From Planctomycetaceae bacterium (GTDB taxonomy: Bacteria; Planctomycetota; Phycisphaerae; Phycisphaerales; SM1A02): a DNA stretch of 64,000 nt. Below are positions 17,532 to 27,909 of this stretch, one piece after another. The notes below the pieces were generated by a model. It worked only from the letters and a program-made list of their open reading frames with translations, did no database searches and was not told the origin of the DNA. The stretch is from assembly GCA_021297795.1 (NCBI GenBank), contig JAJTGL010000001.1, forward strand, positions 31,345 through 95,344, written 5' to 3'. How positions within the stretch are numbered: position 1 is the first letter of the stretch; each line of letters starts with the position of its first letter. A program made the position numbers and the translations under genes.

Positions 17532-20500
17532 GTGGCCGCCCGCGCGATTCTCCTCCTGACGACGGCGTCGCTCGTGGCACTGGCGGCCGGCGCCGCGGCG
17601 GCGAAGAGGGCGGCGGGAGGCGGGGCGACCACCTCGATCGCGACCACCGCGACCAGGCGCGCCGCGCCGATCGACTTCAACCGCGACGTGCGCCCGATCC
17701 TGTCCGACCGCTGCTTCGGGTGCCACGGCCCCGATGCCGAGCGCGGCCGCCGCGCCGGGCTCCGGCTCGACACCGAGGAGGGCTCGCGGGCGGAACTTGC
17801 GTCGGGCGCCCGCGCGATCGTGCCCGGCGACCTCGACGCGAGCGAGGCCGTGCGCCGCATCCTGTCGGACGACCCCGACGATGTCATGCCTCCGCCCGAA
17901 CTGAAGCGGCCGCTGAGCGCGGAGGAACGCGCGACGCTTGTCCGCTGGATCGAGGAGGGCGCCGAGTACCAGCCGCACTGGGCGTTTGTCGCGCCCGTGG
18001 CGCCGGACGTCGCACGTGTGGTTGGCGAAGCAGGTGCCATGGACGCGTGGACGCGCGATCCGCTCGATCGCCTCGTGCGTGCTCGCTTCGACGCCGCCGG
18101 TCTCGCGCCCGAGCCCGAGGCCGACCGCGCGACGCTCCTTCGTCGTGCGTCGCTTGCGCTCACCGGTCTTCCACCGACGCCGGAGGAGGTCGACGCGTTC
18201 ATCGCCGACACCGCACCCGACGCGTACGAGAGGCGGATCGATGCGATGCTCGCCTCGCCGCGTGCCGCCGAGCATCGCGCAACCGTGTGGCTCGACCTCG
18301 CGCGTTTCGCCGACACCTTCGGCTACCAGTCGGACGGCGACTCGTTCACCTGGCCCTGGCGCGACTGGCTGCTTCAGGCGTTCCGCACGAACATGCCCTA
18401 CGACCGCTTCGCGAGCGCGCTGATCGCGGGCGATCTGTTGCCGGCCGCGTCGCGCGCGGAGGCGCAGGCGAACGCCGTCGCGAGCGCGTTCAACCGCCTG
18501 CACCGGATGACCGAGGAAGGCGGCTCGATCTCGGAGGAGTTCCGCCAGGAAGGAATCGCCGACCGGGTGTCGACGTTCGGCACGGCATTCCTCGGACTCA
18601 CGCTCGAATGCGCGCGCTGCCACGACCACAAGTACGACCCGGTTCCGACGCGCGAGTTCTACGGGCTCGCCGCGATGTTCGGCTCGATCGACGAGAACGG
18701 CCTCAAGAGCTTCGCGCATCACTTCAGCGCGCCGCCGCCCTTCATGCGGCTCGAGGACGATGCGCAGGCCGCGCGCACGGCCGAACTGCGCGCGGCGCGC
18801 GATCGCGCGGTCGAGACCTGGATGGGCGCGAAGGATGCGGCACGGGACGCGGTGCGCGATGCAACCGGCGACGCCGCCGCATCCGCCGAACTCCCGCCGC
18901 CCGCGGCGCGGTACGCGTTCGACGAACTCGCCGGTGGCAGGACGCCGAATGCCATCGACGCGGAGAAGCCTGCGACGACCGATCGCGCACGTCCCGAGCA
19001 GCTCGGCGACGTGGCGCTCACCGACGGTCGCGTCGAGCGCGCGCTTTCCTTCGATGGCGACGGCGGCGTGTCGCTCGCGGGGCTCGCGGGCTTCACGCGG
19101 CACGATCCGGTGAGCGTCGCGTTCTGGATCAAGCCGGGCGAGCGCAACGCGCGCGCGGCGGTGCTGCACACCGCGGGCTTCTACACGAACGACGCCGATG
19201 GATCGGGGCTCGAGCTCCTCATCGCCGATGGCCGCCTGCGCTGGAGCGTGATCCACCTCTGGCCGGGCAGCGCCGCGAGCATCGCGATGGACGACGAACT
19301 GCCGGTCGGCGCGTGGACGCATGTCGTTGCGACCTACGACGGCTTGTCGCGCGCCGACGGGCTGCGGCTCTTCGTGAACGGACGACGCGCGGCGACGACC
19401 GTGCTGCGCGACGGTCTCGACGGCAACATCGCGGGCGCCACGATCGAGATCGGCTCGCGCTCGCGCGATGCGGGTTTCCGAGGCGGCGCGATCGATGAAC
19501 TCGCGGTGTGGCGCGCGGAACTTACGCCGGCCGAGGCGGCGCTCGCGGCGGGTTTCGCACCCGACAGCGACGCGAATCTCGCGCACGCCGTCGCGCGCGC
19601 GACGGCGGCCGAGCGCGATGCGGTGCGCGATGCGAATCGCACGCTCGCCGCGCATCTCGACACGCTGCCCGCATTCATGACGATGCGCGACTCGGCGTTC
19701 GCGGCGCCGACGTACGTGTTGAAGCGCGGCGCATACGACCAACCCGACCGCGCGCAGGAAGTCGCACCGGGCGCGGTGTCGGCGGTGCTCGCGCGCGATT
19801 TCTCGCAAGGTTCAAACCGCCTCGATCTTGCGCGCTGGCTGGTCGACCCCGCGAATCCGCTGGCCGCGCGTGTCGAGGTGAACCGGCTGTGGACGCAGGT
19901 CTTCGGTCGCGGCCTCGTCGAGACCAGCGAGAACTTCGGCGTGAACGGCACGCCGCCGACGCATCCCGAGGTGCTCGATCTCCTCGCGCACGACTTCGCG
20001 CATGGTTCGAGCGGCACGCCGGCGTGGGACGCGCGCGCGATGCTCCGGCGACTGGTGCTGAGCGCGACGTTCCGACAAAGCTCGGCGACGCGCGACGCGA
20101 AGCGCGCGCGCGATCCGCGCAACGAGTTGCTCGCCCGCGGCCCGAGCGTGCGGCTTTCCGCGGAGCAGTTGAGGGACGCCGCGCTGCTCGCCGCGGGGCT
20201 TCTCGTCGAAAAGGTCGGTGGGCCGAGCGTGAAGCCGTGGCAGCAGCCGGGGCTCGTGTCGGACGCCGGCGGCCCGGGCGGCTACACGCCCGACACGGGC
20301 GACGCCGCGCATCGACGCAGTCTCTACACGTATCGAAAGCGCACCGTGCCGCCGCCGACGATGCTCGCGTTCGACGCCGGATCGCGCGAGTCGTGCATGC
20401 CGCGGCGAAGCGCGACGAACACGCCGCTCCAGGCGCTCGCGATCATGAACGATCCCGTCTTCACCGAGTGCGCGCAGGCGCTTGCCGATCGCGTGATCGG

Positions 20501-20711
20501 CGAGATCGGCGCAACGGAGGCCGCACGCGATGCGCGCATCGTGCGCGCGTTCCGGCTTGCGTGTGCGCGCGAACCAAGCGCGGCTGAACTGGATGCACTG
20601 CGCACGCTGGTGGCCGCGCGCGTCGCAAGCGGCGAACAGGATGAGCGCGCGGCGCTCGCGCTCGCCGCGACGACGATCCTTGCGAGCGACGGGATGGTGA
20701 TGTCGCGATGA
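17532..20711 (+). CDS. PSCyt1 / DUF1549 / LamG / DUF1553 planctomycete-type protein
   Basis: [25 protein letters not shown] heme motif, [25 protein letters not shown], LamG-like insert, [42 protein letters not shown]. Confidence 0.92.
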   Translation: MAARAILLLTTASLVALAAGAAAAKRAAGGGATTSIATTATRRAAPIDFNRDVRPILSDRCFGCHGPDAERGRRAGLRLDTEEGSRAELASGARAIVPGDLDASEAVRRILSDDPDDVMPPPELKRPLSAEERATLVRWIEEGAEYQPHWAFVAPVAPDVARVVGEAGAMDAWTRDPLDRLVRARFDAAGLAPEPEADRATLLRRASLALTGLPPTPEEVDAFIADTAPDAYERRIDAMLASPRAAEHRATVWLDLARFADTFGYQSDGDSFTWPWRDWLLQAFRTNMPYDRFASALIAGDLLPAASRAEAQANAVASAFNRLHRMTEEGGSISEEFRQEGIADRVSTFGTAFLGLTLECARCHDHKYDPVPTREFYGLAAMFGSIDENGLKSFAHHFSAPPPFMRLEDDAQAARTAELRAARDRAVETWMGAKDAARDAVRDATGDAAASAELPPPAARYAFDELAGGRTPNAIDAEKPATTDRARPEQLGDVALTDGRVERALSFDGDGGVSLAGLAGFTRHDPVSVAFWIKPGERNARAAVLHTAGFYTNDADGSGLELLIADGRLRWSVIHLWPGSAASIAMDDELPVGAWTHVVATYDGLSRADGLRLFVNGRRAATTVLRDGLDGNIAGATIEIGSRSRDAGFRGGAIDELAVWRAELTPAEAALAAGFAPDSDANLAHAVARATAAERDAVRDANRTLAAHLDTLPAFMTMRDSAFAAPTYVLKRGAYDQPDRAQEVAPGAVSAVLARDFSQGSNRLDLARWLVDPANPLAARVEVNRLWTQVFGRGLVETSENFGVNGTPPTHPEVLDLLAHDFAHGSSGTPAWDARAMLRRLVLSATFRQSSATRDAKRARDPRNELLARGPSVRLSAEQLRDAALLAAGLLVEKVGGPSVKPWQQPGLVSDAGGPGGYTPDTGDAAHRRSLYTYRKRTVPPPTMLAFDAGSRESCMPRRSATNTPLQALAIMNDPVFTECAQALADRVIGEIGATEAARDARIVRAFRLACAREPSAAELDALRTLVAARVASGEQDERAALALAATTILASDGMVMSR

Positions 20712-22243
20712 ACGCTGGAAATCCGCACGAGACTCCGCCCAACTACGACGAACTCATGCGTCCGTCGCGACGGCATTTCCTCGGCGCGTCGGCGCTTGGC
20801 CTTGGCGCCGCGGCGCTTCATGACATCGTTGGTGAAGTCATCGGGCAAGTGGTCGGTGGAGCGCGTGGACGTGCAGCACATGCCGCGGGAGGCGCGACGG
20901 CCGGCGCGACCGATGACCCCTCGCAGGCCGGCCCCCTGCTCGCGGCCCCACACTTCAAGCCGCGCGCGAAGCGCGTGATCTATCTCTTCCAGTCGGGCGG
21001 ACCGTCGCACCTCGAGACATTCGATCCGAAGCCGAAGCTGCGCGACATGCATGGCCAACCGCTTCCCGACAGCGTGCGCGCGGGGCAGCGGCTCACCGGG
21101 ATGAGCGGCTACCAGGGCGTGCTTCCGATCGCCGGGTCATTCACGGGATTCAAGAAGCACGGCCGCGCGGAGATCGAGATCAGCGACATCCTTCCCTACA
21201 CCGCGAAGATCGCGGACGACCTCTGCGTGGTGCGCGGCATGCACACCGAGGCGATCAACCACGACCCCGCGATCACGTTCTTCTGCTCGGGCCATCAGAT
21301 CGCCGGGCGACCGTCGATGGGCGCGTGGATGAGCTACGGCCTCGGCTCGATGAACCGCGACCTGCCGAGTTTCATCGTGCTCGTGTCGAAGGACGCGTCG
21401 CGCGACCAGCCGCTCTACGCGCGGCTCTGGGGCTCGGGCTTCCTGCCGAGCGAGCACCAAGGGGTGCAGTTCCGCGCCGGCAAGGAACCGGTGCTGGCGC
21501 TCGCGAACCCCGAAGGCGTGTCGCCCCATGCGCGTCGCGCGATGCTCGATGCGCTGGCCGCGATGTCGCGCGACGCGGTCGCGCGCGAGGGCGACCTCGA
21601 GATCGACGCGCGGCTCGCGCAAGCCGAGATGGCGTACCGCATGCAGGCAAGCGTGCCCGAGGCCGCCGACCTCTCGGGCGAGAGCGACGAGACGTTCGAG
21701 CTCTACGGCCCGGGCGCGCGCGACCCCGGCACGTTCGCCGCGAACTGCCTGCTCGCGCGACGGCTCGTCGAGCGCGGCGTGCGCTTCGTGCAGCTCTTCC
21801 ATCAGGGATGGGACCAGCACGGCGGGCTCCCGGGCGGGATCTCACATCAGTGCCGGCAGACGGATCAGGCGTCGGCGGCGCTCGTCACCGATCTCAAGCG
21901 GCGCGGGCTGCTCGAGGACACGCTCGTCGTGTGGGGCGGCGAGTTCGGCCGGACCGCGTACTGCCAGGGCCGCATGACCGTGGACAACTACGGGCGCGAC
22001 CATCATCCGCGCGCGTTCTCGATCTGGATGGCGGGCGGCGGCGTGAAGGCGGGCCACGTGCACGGCGCGACCGACGACTTCGGCTACAGCGTCGCCGACG
22101 GAGGCGTGCACGTGCACGACCTCCACGCGACGATCCTGCATATCCTCGGCGTCGATCACGAGCGGCTCACCTACCGCTATCAGGGCCGGCACTACCGGCT
22201 CACCGACATCGCGGGCAAGGTCGTGCAGGGCGTGATGGCGTAG
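20708..22243 (+). CDS. DUF1501 domain-containing protein with Tat signal
   Basis: SRRHFLGASALGLGAAA (Tat), IYLFQSGGPSHLETFDPKP, GGEFGRT; start overlaps the preceding stop. Confidence 0.92.
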   Translation: MNAGNPHETPPNYDELMRPSRRHFLGASALGLGAAALHDIVGEVIGQVVGGARGRAAHAAGGATAGATDDPSQAGPLLAAPHFKPRAKRVIYLFQSGGPSHLETFDPKPKLRDMHGQPLPDSVRAGQRLTGMSGYQGVLPIAGSFTGFKKHGRAEIEISDILPYTAKIADDLCVVRGMHTEAINHDPAITFFCSGHQIAGRPSMGAWMSYGLGSMNRDLPSFIVLVSKDASRDQPLYARLWGSGFLPSEHQGVQFRAGKEPVLALANPEGVSPHARRAMLDALAAMSRDAVAREGDLEIDARLAQAEMAYRMQASVPEAADLSGESDETFELYGPGARDPGTFAANCLLARRLVERGVRFVQLFHQGWDQHGGLPGGISHQCRQTDQASAALVTDLKRRGLLEDTLVVWGGEFGRTAYCQGRMTVDNYGRDHHPRAFSIWMAGGGVKAGHVHGATDDFGYSVADGGVHVHDLHATILHILGVDHERLTYRYQGRHYRLTDIAGKVVQGVMA

Positions 22244-22271
22244 GTGCCGAGCGGTGCCAGACGGTGCACGG

Positions 22272-22308
22272 CACGTGCCAGCCGGTGCCTGGCACCGGCT
22301 GGCACGTG
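22272..22308. repeat. Palindrome A, 18-bp perfect arms, 1-nt centre
   Basis: cacgtgccagccggtgcc-t-ggcaccggctggcacgtg. Confidence 0.95.
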
Positions 22309-22377
22309 TCAGGCACCGACGGCTGACCGCGGAACTCACCGAACCGCATGGACTTGCGGCTTCGCACCTGGGTGCAC

Positions 22378-22418
22378 GGCACGTGCCATGCGGTGCCGGG
22401 CACCGCATGGCACGTGCC
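22378..22418. repeat. Palindrome B, 20-bp perfect arms, 1-nt centre
   Basis: ggcacgtgccatgcggtgcc-g-ggcaccgcatggcacgtgcc. Confidence 0.95.
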
Positions 22419-22447
22419 AGGCACCGTTTGGCATACTCTGACCCCTC

Positions 22448-24778
22448 GTGTCGCTCTTCGGCCTCCACACGGTCTCCGAGGATCACCCGCTCGTCGTCGT
22501 CGCCGTCGAGCGGGCGGTCGACCGTTCCCCCGACGGCCTCACCTACGCGCTTCCGCCGAAGCTCGCGCATCTCCCCGAGGGCGCGCGTGTCGAGGTGCCG
22601 CTCGGCCGTGGCGAAACCCCCACTGCCGGCTGGATCGTCGAGCGCCTTCCGCCCGGCGAGACCAACGGCATCCCGCGCGACAAGCTCAAGCACGTCCTCG
22701 CGCAGGACGAGTCGGGCGTGGTGCTCCCCGGCGAACTCGTCCAGTTCGCGCGCTGGATGAGCGGCTACTACGCCTGCCCCATCGGGATGACGCTCGCGTC
22801 AATCCTCCCCGCCGCCGTCCGGAAGGCGATCGGCCGGGTTGAGCGCACGCTCCTCGACCTCGCGCCCGCGCTCGTCGATGCCAGCGCCGATCCGGCCGCC
22901 CGCGCCGCGCTCCCGAAGATCACGAAGCGCCAGCAGCACGCGCTCGATGTCCTCGCGAAGCTGCCCCGGCCGATCGAGATCGGCGACCTCGCCCGGGAGA
23001 GCGGCTACTCATCGAACGAGCCCCTCAAGCGGCTCATCGCCTCCGGCCACCTCGTGGCCGTCCGCAAGACTTCCGTCGAGGCCGGCTTCATCGCCCGCGC
23101 CGGAAGCCAGGCCCCCGCCCCGCAGCCCACCATCGAACAAAAGGCGGCTATTGACGCGATCTCGCGCGATCTTGGATCGTTCAAGCAACATCTCATCTTT
23201 GGCGTGACAGGCGCTGGCAAGACCGAGGTCTACATTCGGGTGATCGAACGCTGCCTCGCCACCGGCAAGAAGGCGATCCTCCTCGTCCCCGAAATCTCGC
23301 TCACGCCGCAGACCGTCGGTCGCATTGCTGGTCGCCTTGCGAACGCGAAGGTCGCCGTCCTCCACTCGGGTCTCACCGAGGCCCAGCGGAACCAGCAGTG
23401 GACGCTGCTCGCCGAAGGCGGGGCCGACGTCGTCGTTGGTGCGCGCAGCGCGATCTTCGCACCGATCCCCGACGGCACGCTTGGCCTCGTCGTCGTCGAC
23501 GAGGAGCACGAGCCCGGCTACAAGCAGGATTCGGCCCCCCGCTACCACGGCCGCGATGCCGCGATCCGCCGCGCGCAACTCGCGAAGTGCCCGGTCGTCC
23601 TCGGCTCGGCGACGCCAAGCCTCGAGAGCTGGATGAACGCGGTCGAACGGAAGATCTCGACGCTCCACCGACTGACGAAGCGCGCCCCCGGCCTCAACGT
23701 GCCGAAGGTGGCGGTGGTCGACTTCGGCGCCGAGCGCCGCATGCTGAACGACCGTCGGCAGCACCTCATCGGCCCGACCCTGCGCGCGGCGATGGAGCAG
23801 ACGCTCTCCGACGGAGGCCAGGTGCTCCTCCTCCTCAATCGCCGCGGCTACGCGAACTACATCGCCTGCTCCGACCAGCGTTGCGACTGGATCCTCACCT
23901 GCACCGAGTGCGACGCCGGCATGGTCTGCCACGTCGACGGCGCGGGCGACCTGCGCCGCCGCTACGTGCGTTGCCACCACTGCCTCGCCGAGCAGATTCT
24001 CCCGCAAAAATGCCCGGATTGCGGCAAACCGGTCACCGTGTTCGGCCTCGGCACGCAGCGCGTCGAGGAGGAACTCACGCGCGCGATCCCAAGCCTCGTC
24101 GAGGGGAAGACGCTGCTTCGCGTCGACGGCGACACCATGCAGACGGCCGCCCACTTCCACGACGCGCTCGAGCGCTTCGGAAGGGGCGAGGTCCGCGTCC
24201 TCATGGGCACGCAGATGATCGCGAAGGGCCTCGACTTCCCGAACGTGCGGCTCGTCGGCGTCGTGTCGGCCGACACCGCGCTTGCCCTTCCCGACTTCCG
24301 CGCCGCCGAGCGCACCTTTCAGCTCGTCTCGCAGGTCTCGGGCCGCGCCGGTCGCGGCGAAAAGCCGGGCCGCGCGATCATCCAGAGCTTCGAACCCGAC
24401 ACCCCGGCGATCCGCCTCGCGGCGAGCCACGACTTCGAGCGCTTCGCGAGGCAGGAACTCGAGGACCGCAAGCACTTCGGCCTGCCCCCCTACCGCCGAC
24501 TCGCGCGGCTGATCCTGCGCCACCCGGGTGAAACCGAGTGCGCCAACCGGGCCGCGGCGCTTGCGGACGCACTCCGGTCGTTCTCGGGCGTCGTCGAGGT
24601 CCGCGGACCGTCGGTCTGCCCGATCTCCCGCATCGCCGGGAAGTACCGCCGGCAGATCGAACTGGTCGCCGACAGCCCGGTCGAGATCTCGCGGGTGCTC
24701 GCGGAAGCGCGCTCGCGCGGGCTCCTCAAGCTCGGCGAGGAACTGGCGGTCGACGTCGATCCGATCAGCGCGGTGTGA
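22448..24778 (+). CDS. priA: Primosomal protein N' (replication restart helicase)
   Basis: FGVTGAGKTEVYIRVIERCL Walker A, VVDEEHEPGYKQD, zinc-binding CSDQRCDWILTCTECDAGMVCH...CHHCLAEQILPQKCPDCG. Confidence 0.95.
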   Translation: MSLFGLHTVSEDHPLVVVAVERAVDRSPDGLTYALPPKLAHLPEGARVEVPLGRGETPTAGWIVERLPPGETNGIPRDKLKHVLAQDESGVVLPGELVQFARWMSGYYACPIGMTLASILPAAVRKAIGRVERTLLDLAPALVDASADPAARAALPKITKRQQHALDVLAKLPRPIEIGDLARESGYSSNEPLKRLIASGHLVAVRKTSVEAGFIARAGSQAPAPQPTIEQKAAIDAISRDLGSFKQHLIFGVTGAGKTEVYIRVIERCLATGKKAILLVPEISLTPQTVGRIAGRLANAKVAVLHSGLTEAQRNQQWTLLAEGGADVVVGARSAIFAPIPDGTLGLVVVDEEHEPGYKQDSAPRYHGRDAAIRRAQLAKCPVVLGSATPSLESWMNAVERKISTLHRLTKRAPGLNVPKVAVVDFGAERRMLNDRRQHLIGPTLRAAMEQTLSDGGQVLLLLNRRGYANYIACSDQRCDWILTCTECDAGMVCHVDGAGDLRRRYVRCHHCLAEQILPQKCPDCGKPVTVFGLGTQRVEEELTRAIPSLVEGKTLLRVDGDTMQTAAHFHDALERFGRGEVRVLMGTQMIAKGLDFPNVRLVGVVSADTALALPDFRAAERTFQLVSQVSGRAGRGEKPGRAIIQSFEPDTPAIRLAASHDFERFARQELEDRKHFGLPPYRRLARLILRHPGETECANRAAALADALRSFSGVVEVRGPSVCPISRIAGKYRRQIELVADSPVEISRVLAEARSRGLLKLGEELAVDVDPISAV

Positions 24779-24894
24779 ATCGGGCTGCGTTCATGCGTCC
24801 CAACCGCTGAATCCCGCGGCGTTTCCCTCTACAATCGCCCCGCTCCGCGCCGCTCCGCCGCGCGTGGTTTCCAGATCGACGGGAGTTCACAGAG

Positions 24895-27792
24895 ATGGCC
24901 CAAACGGGTGCCAGCACGGATGGTTCTCACCCCCACGCCCCCCAGTCGGTGAACGGCTGGCAGTCGGACTACATCGAGTCCCTGTTCGCGCAGTTCAAGG
25001 CGAACCCCGATGCCGTCCCCGCGGAGTGGCAGAACTTCTTCCGCGGATTCGAGCTCGGCCTCGCGACGGACGCGTCCGGCGCGCCTGCCGCGCCGACGTC
25101 GATCCCGGTGCACGCGACTTCCACCGCGACGACCGCCACGACCGCCACGACCACCACCACCGTCATCCAGGGCCTCGACCCCGACCAGCGCAAGGTCGAC
25201 GAGCTCATCCTCCGCTACCGCACGTTCGGCCACCTCGCCACGCAGCTCGATCCGCTCGGCACCACGCGGCCGTTCCCCGAGATGCTCACGCTCGAGGCGG
25301 TCGGCCTCGATGACGGCGCGCTCTCGAAGTCGTTCGATCCGGGATCGCTACCGCTCGATCATCCGTCGACCCTCGGCGAGATCATCTCGTGCCTCGAGCA
25401 GACCTACTGCGGCACGATGGGCGTCGAGTACATGCACATCGGCTGCGCCGAGCGCCGCGCGTGGATCGCGAAGCGCATCGAGGGCACGCGCAACCGCCCG
25501 AGCTTCTCGCCCGATCAGAAGAAGCGCATCCTCTCGAAGCTCCTCGAGGCCGACAGCTTCGAGAACTTCCTCGCCAACCGCTACGTCGGCAAGAAGCGCT
25601 TCGGCCTCGAGGGCGGCGAGTCGCTGATCCCGATGCTCGACGCGGTGCTCGAGACGGGGCCCGCGCTCGGCGTGCAGGAGTTCACGCTCGGCATGGCGCA
25701 CCGCGGACGCCTCAACGTCCTCGCGAACATCGTCGGCAAGAACCTGCAGCAGATCTTCACCGAGTTCGACGAGGCGTGGACGGCGGCGTTCGCGTCGGGC
25801 GGCGGCGACGTGAAGTACCACATGGGCTACTCGAACGAGCACGCGACCTCGACCGGACAGAAGCTCCGCGTGGTGCTCGCGGCGAATCCGTCGCACCTCG
25901 AGTTCGTGAACTCGGTCGTCCTCGGACGATGCCGCGGCAAGCAGCGCCTCCTCGGCGACGAGGCGCGCAAGGCGGTTGTGCCGGTGATCGTGCACGGCGA
26001 CTCGGCGTTCCCCGGCCAGGGCATCGTCGCCGAGTGCTTCAACATGATGCTCCTCGACGGCTACACCGTCGGCGGCACCATCCACTTCATCGTCAACAAC
26101 CAGGTCGGCTTCACCACCAACCCGCGCGACACCTTCGGCAGCCAGTACGGCACCGATCTCGCGAAGGGCTACGACTGCCCGGTCATCCACGTCAACGGCG
26201 ACGACGCCGAGGCGTGCGCGTGGGCGGCGCGGCTCGCGATGGAATGGCGGCAGACATTCGGCCATGACATCGTCGTCGACATGTGGTGCTACCGGAAGAG
26301 CGGCCACAACGAGACCGACGAGCCGATGTTCACGCAGCCGCTGCTCTACCAGCGCGTGAAGAAGGCGCGCCCGGCGTTCAGGACCTACCGCGCGAAGCTC
26401 GTCGCCGAGGGCGTCCTCACCGACGCCGACGTCGAGGCGATGCTCGCCGCGCGCGTTGCGACGATGGACGAGGCGCAGACCGCCGCGAAGAAGCAGCCGA
26501 TCGATCCGGTGATCGATCCGTTCAAGAACGTCTGGGCCGGCGTCAGCGGCCAGTACTCGCACGAGCCGGTGCAGACCGGCGTCTCGAGCGAGACGCTCGA
26601 GTCGCTCGCGAAGAAGCTCGCGCAGTCGCCCGACCACGCCACCGTGCACAAGACCGTCGCGCGCCTCCTCGAGAGCCGCGCGGGCGCCGTCGCGTCGGGG
26701 CAGATCGACTGGGCGCTCGCGGAGCTCCTCGCATACGCGTCGCTCCTCGCCGAGGGCCACCCCGTGCGTCTCTCGGGCCAGGACGTCGAGCGCGGCACGT
26801 TCAGCCACCGCCATGCGGTCGTCAACTGCCAGGACACGAACGAGGGCTTCTGCTCGCTCAACGCGCTGTCCGACAAGCAGGCGCGCTTCTGCGTGCACAA
26901 CTCCCCGCTCACCGAGAGCGCGGTGCTCGGCTTCGAGTACGGCTACTCGCTCGGCGATCCGCGCATGCTCGTGATCTGGGAGGCGCAGTTCGGCGACTTC
27001 GCCAACGGTGCCCAGGTCATCGTCGACCAGTTCATCGCGTCGGGCGAGGCGAAGTGGAAGCGCTCCACCGGTCTCGTGATGCTCCTTCCGCACGGCTACG
27101 AGGGCCAGGGACCCGAGCACTCGAGCGCGCGTCTCGAGCGCTTCCTCCAGCTCTGCGCCGACGACAACATGCAGGTCGTCTACCCGACGACCTCGGCGCA
27201 GGTCTTCCACCTGATCCGCAAGCAGGTGAAGCAGGGCTTCCGCAAGCCGCTCGTCGTGATGACGCCGAAGTCGATGCTCCGCCTCCCCGCCGCGGTCAGC
27301 CGCGTCGAGGGCTTCGTGCACGGACACTTCCGCCAGGTGCTGCCCGACGTCGGCGTCGCGAAGGGCGCCGAGGAGGCCGTGAACAAGGTGCTCCTCTGCT
27401 CGGGCAAGATCTACCACGAGCTCGCCGCGCAGCGCGAGAAGAGTGGACAGACGACCACCGCGATCGTGCGCCTCGAGCAGGTCTATCCCTTCCCCGACGG
27501 CGCGCTCACCAAGGTGCTCGCGATGTACCCGAACGCGAAGAAGTTCGCGTGGGTGCAGGAAGAGCCGCGCAACATGGGCGCGTACCGCTTCGCGCAGGCG
27601 CAGCTGAAGGAGCTCATGGGCATCGACGTCGACTACGTCGGCCGCCCCGACTGCGCGAGCCCCGCGGTCGGCAGCCAGAAGCAGCACGCGATCGAGCAGG
27701 ACAAGATCCTCACCGAGGCGATCGGCGCGGCGAAGGCCGGCGATGGTCCCGCGGGCGGACCGGGCAGCAAGAAGGAAACCGCGCACAAGTGA
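24895..27792 (+). CDS. sucA: 2-oxoglutarate dehydrogenase E1 component
   Basis: GMAHRGRLNVLANIVGK, HGDSAFPGQGIVAECFNM, VDMWCYRKSGHNETDEPMFTQP, LPHGYEGQGPEHSSARLERFLQLCADDNMQV. Confidence 0.96.
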   Translation: MAQTGASTDGSHPHAPQSVNGWQSDYIESLFAQFKANPDAVPAEWQNFFRGFELGLATDASGAPAAPTSIPVHATSTATTATTATTTTTVIQGLDPDQRKVDELILRYRTFGHLATQLDPLGTTRPFPEMLTLEAVGLDDGALSKSFDPGSLPLDHPSTLGEIISCLEQTYCGTMGVEYMHIGCAERRAWIAKRIEGTRNRPSFSPDQKKRILSKLLEADSFENFLANRYVGKKRFGLEGGESLIPMLDAVLETGPALGVQEFTLGMAHRGRLNVLANIVGKNLQQIFTEFDEAWTAAFASGGGDVKYHMGYSNEHATSTGQKLRVVLAANPSHLEFVNSVVLGRCRGKQRLLGDEARKAVVPVIVHGDSAFPGQGIVAECFNMMLLDGYTVGGTIHFIVNNQVGFTTNPRDTFGSQYGTDLAKGYDCPVIHVNGDDAEACAWAARLAMEWRQTFGHDIVVDMWCYRKSGHNETDEPMFTQPLLYQRVKKARPAFRTYRAKLVAEGVLTDADVEAMLAARVATMDEAQTAAKKQPIDPVIDPFKNVWAGVSGQYSHEPVQTGVSSETLESLAKKLAQSPDHATVHKTVARLLESRAGAVASGQIDWALAELLAYASLLAEGHPVRLSGQDVERGTFSHRHAVVNCQDTNEGFCSLNALSDKQARFCVHNSPLTESAVLGFEYGYSLGDPRMLVIWEAQFGDFANGAQVIVDQFIASGEAKWKRSTGLVMLLPHGYEGQGPEHSSARLERFLQLCADDNMQVVYPTTSAQVFHLIRKQVKQGFRKPLVVMTPKSMLRLPAAVSRVEGFVHGHFRQVLPDVGVAKGAEEAVNKVLLCSGKIYHELAAQREKSGQTTTAIVRLEQVYPFPDGALTKVLAMYPNAKKFAWVQEEPRNMGAYRFAQAQLKELMGIDVDYVGRPDCASPAVGSQKQHAIEQDKILTEAIGAAKAGDGPAGGPGSKKETAHK

Positions 27793-27909
27793 GTGCGTGG
27801 ACGCGAGGCGCGGCAACGCGCGACGGGCACCGTGCGGAAGCGCACGTTGCGGACTGCGGACGCACGGAATGACGCGCTCCGCGTGTGAACCAACCAGAAG
27901 GCAACGGAC

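Noticed and set aside
22200-22424. Small ORF with repeated VPGTAWHVP motifs
   Set aside because: Translation of the two palindromes, not an independent gene
25090-25170. Thr/Ala-rich run in SucA (ATSTATTATTATTTTT)
   Set aside because: Low-complexity linker after the N-terminal E1 segment; not evidence of anything beyond a flexible linker
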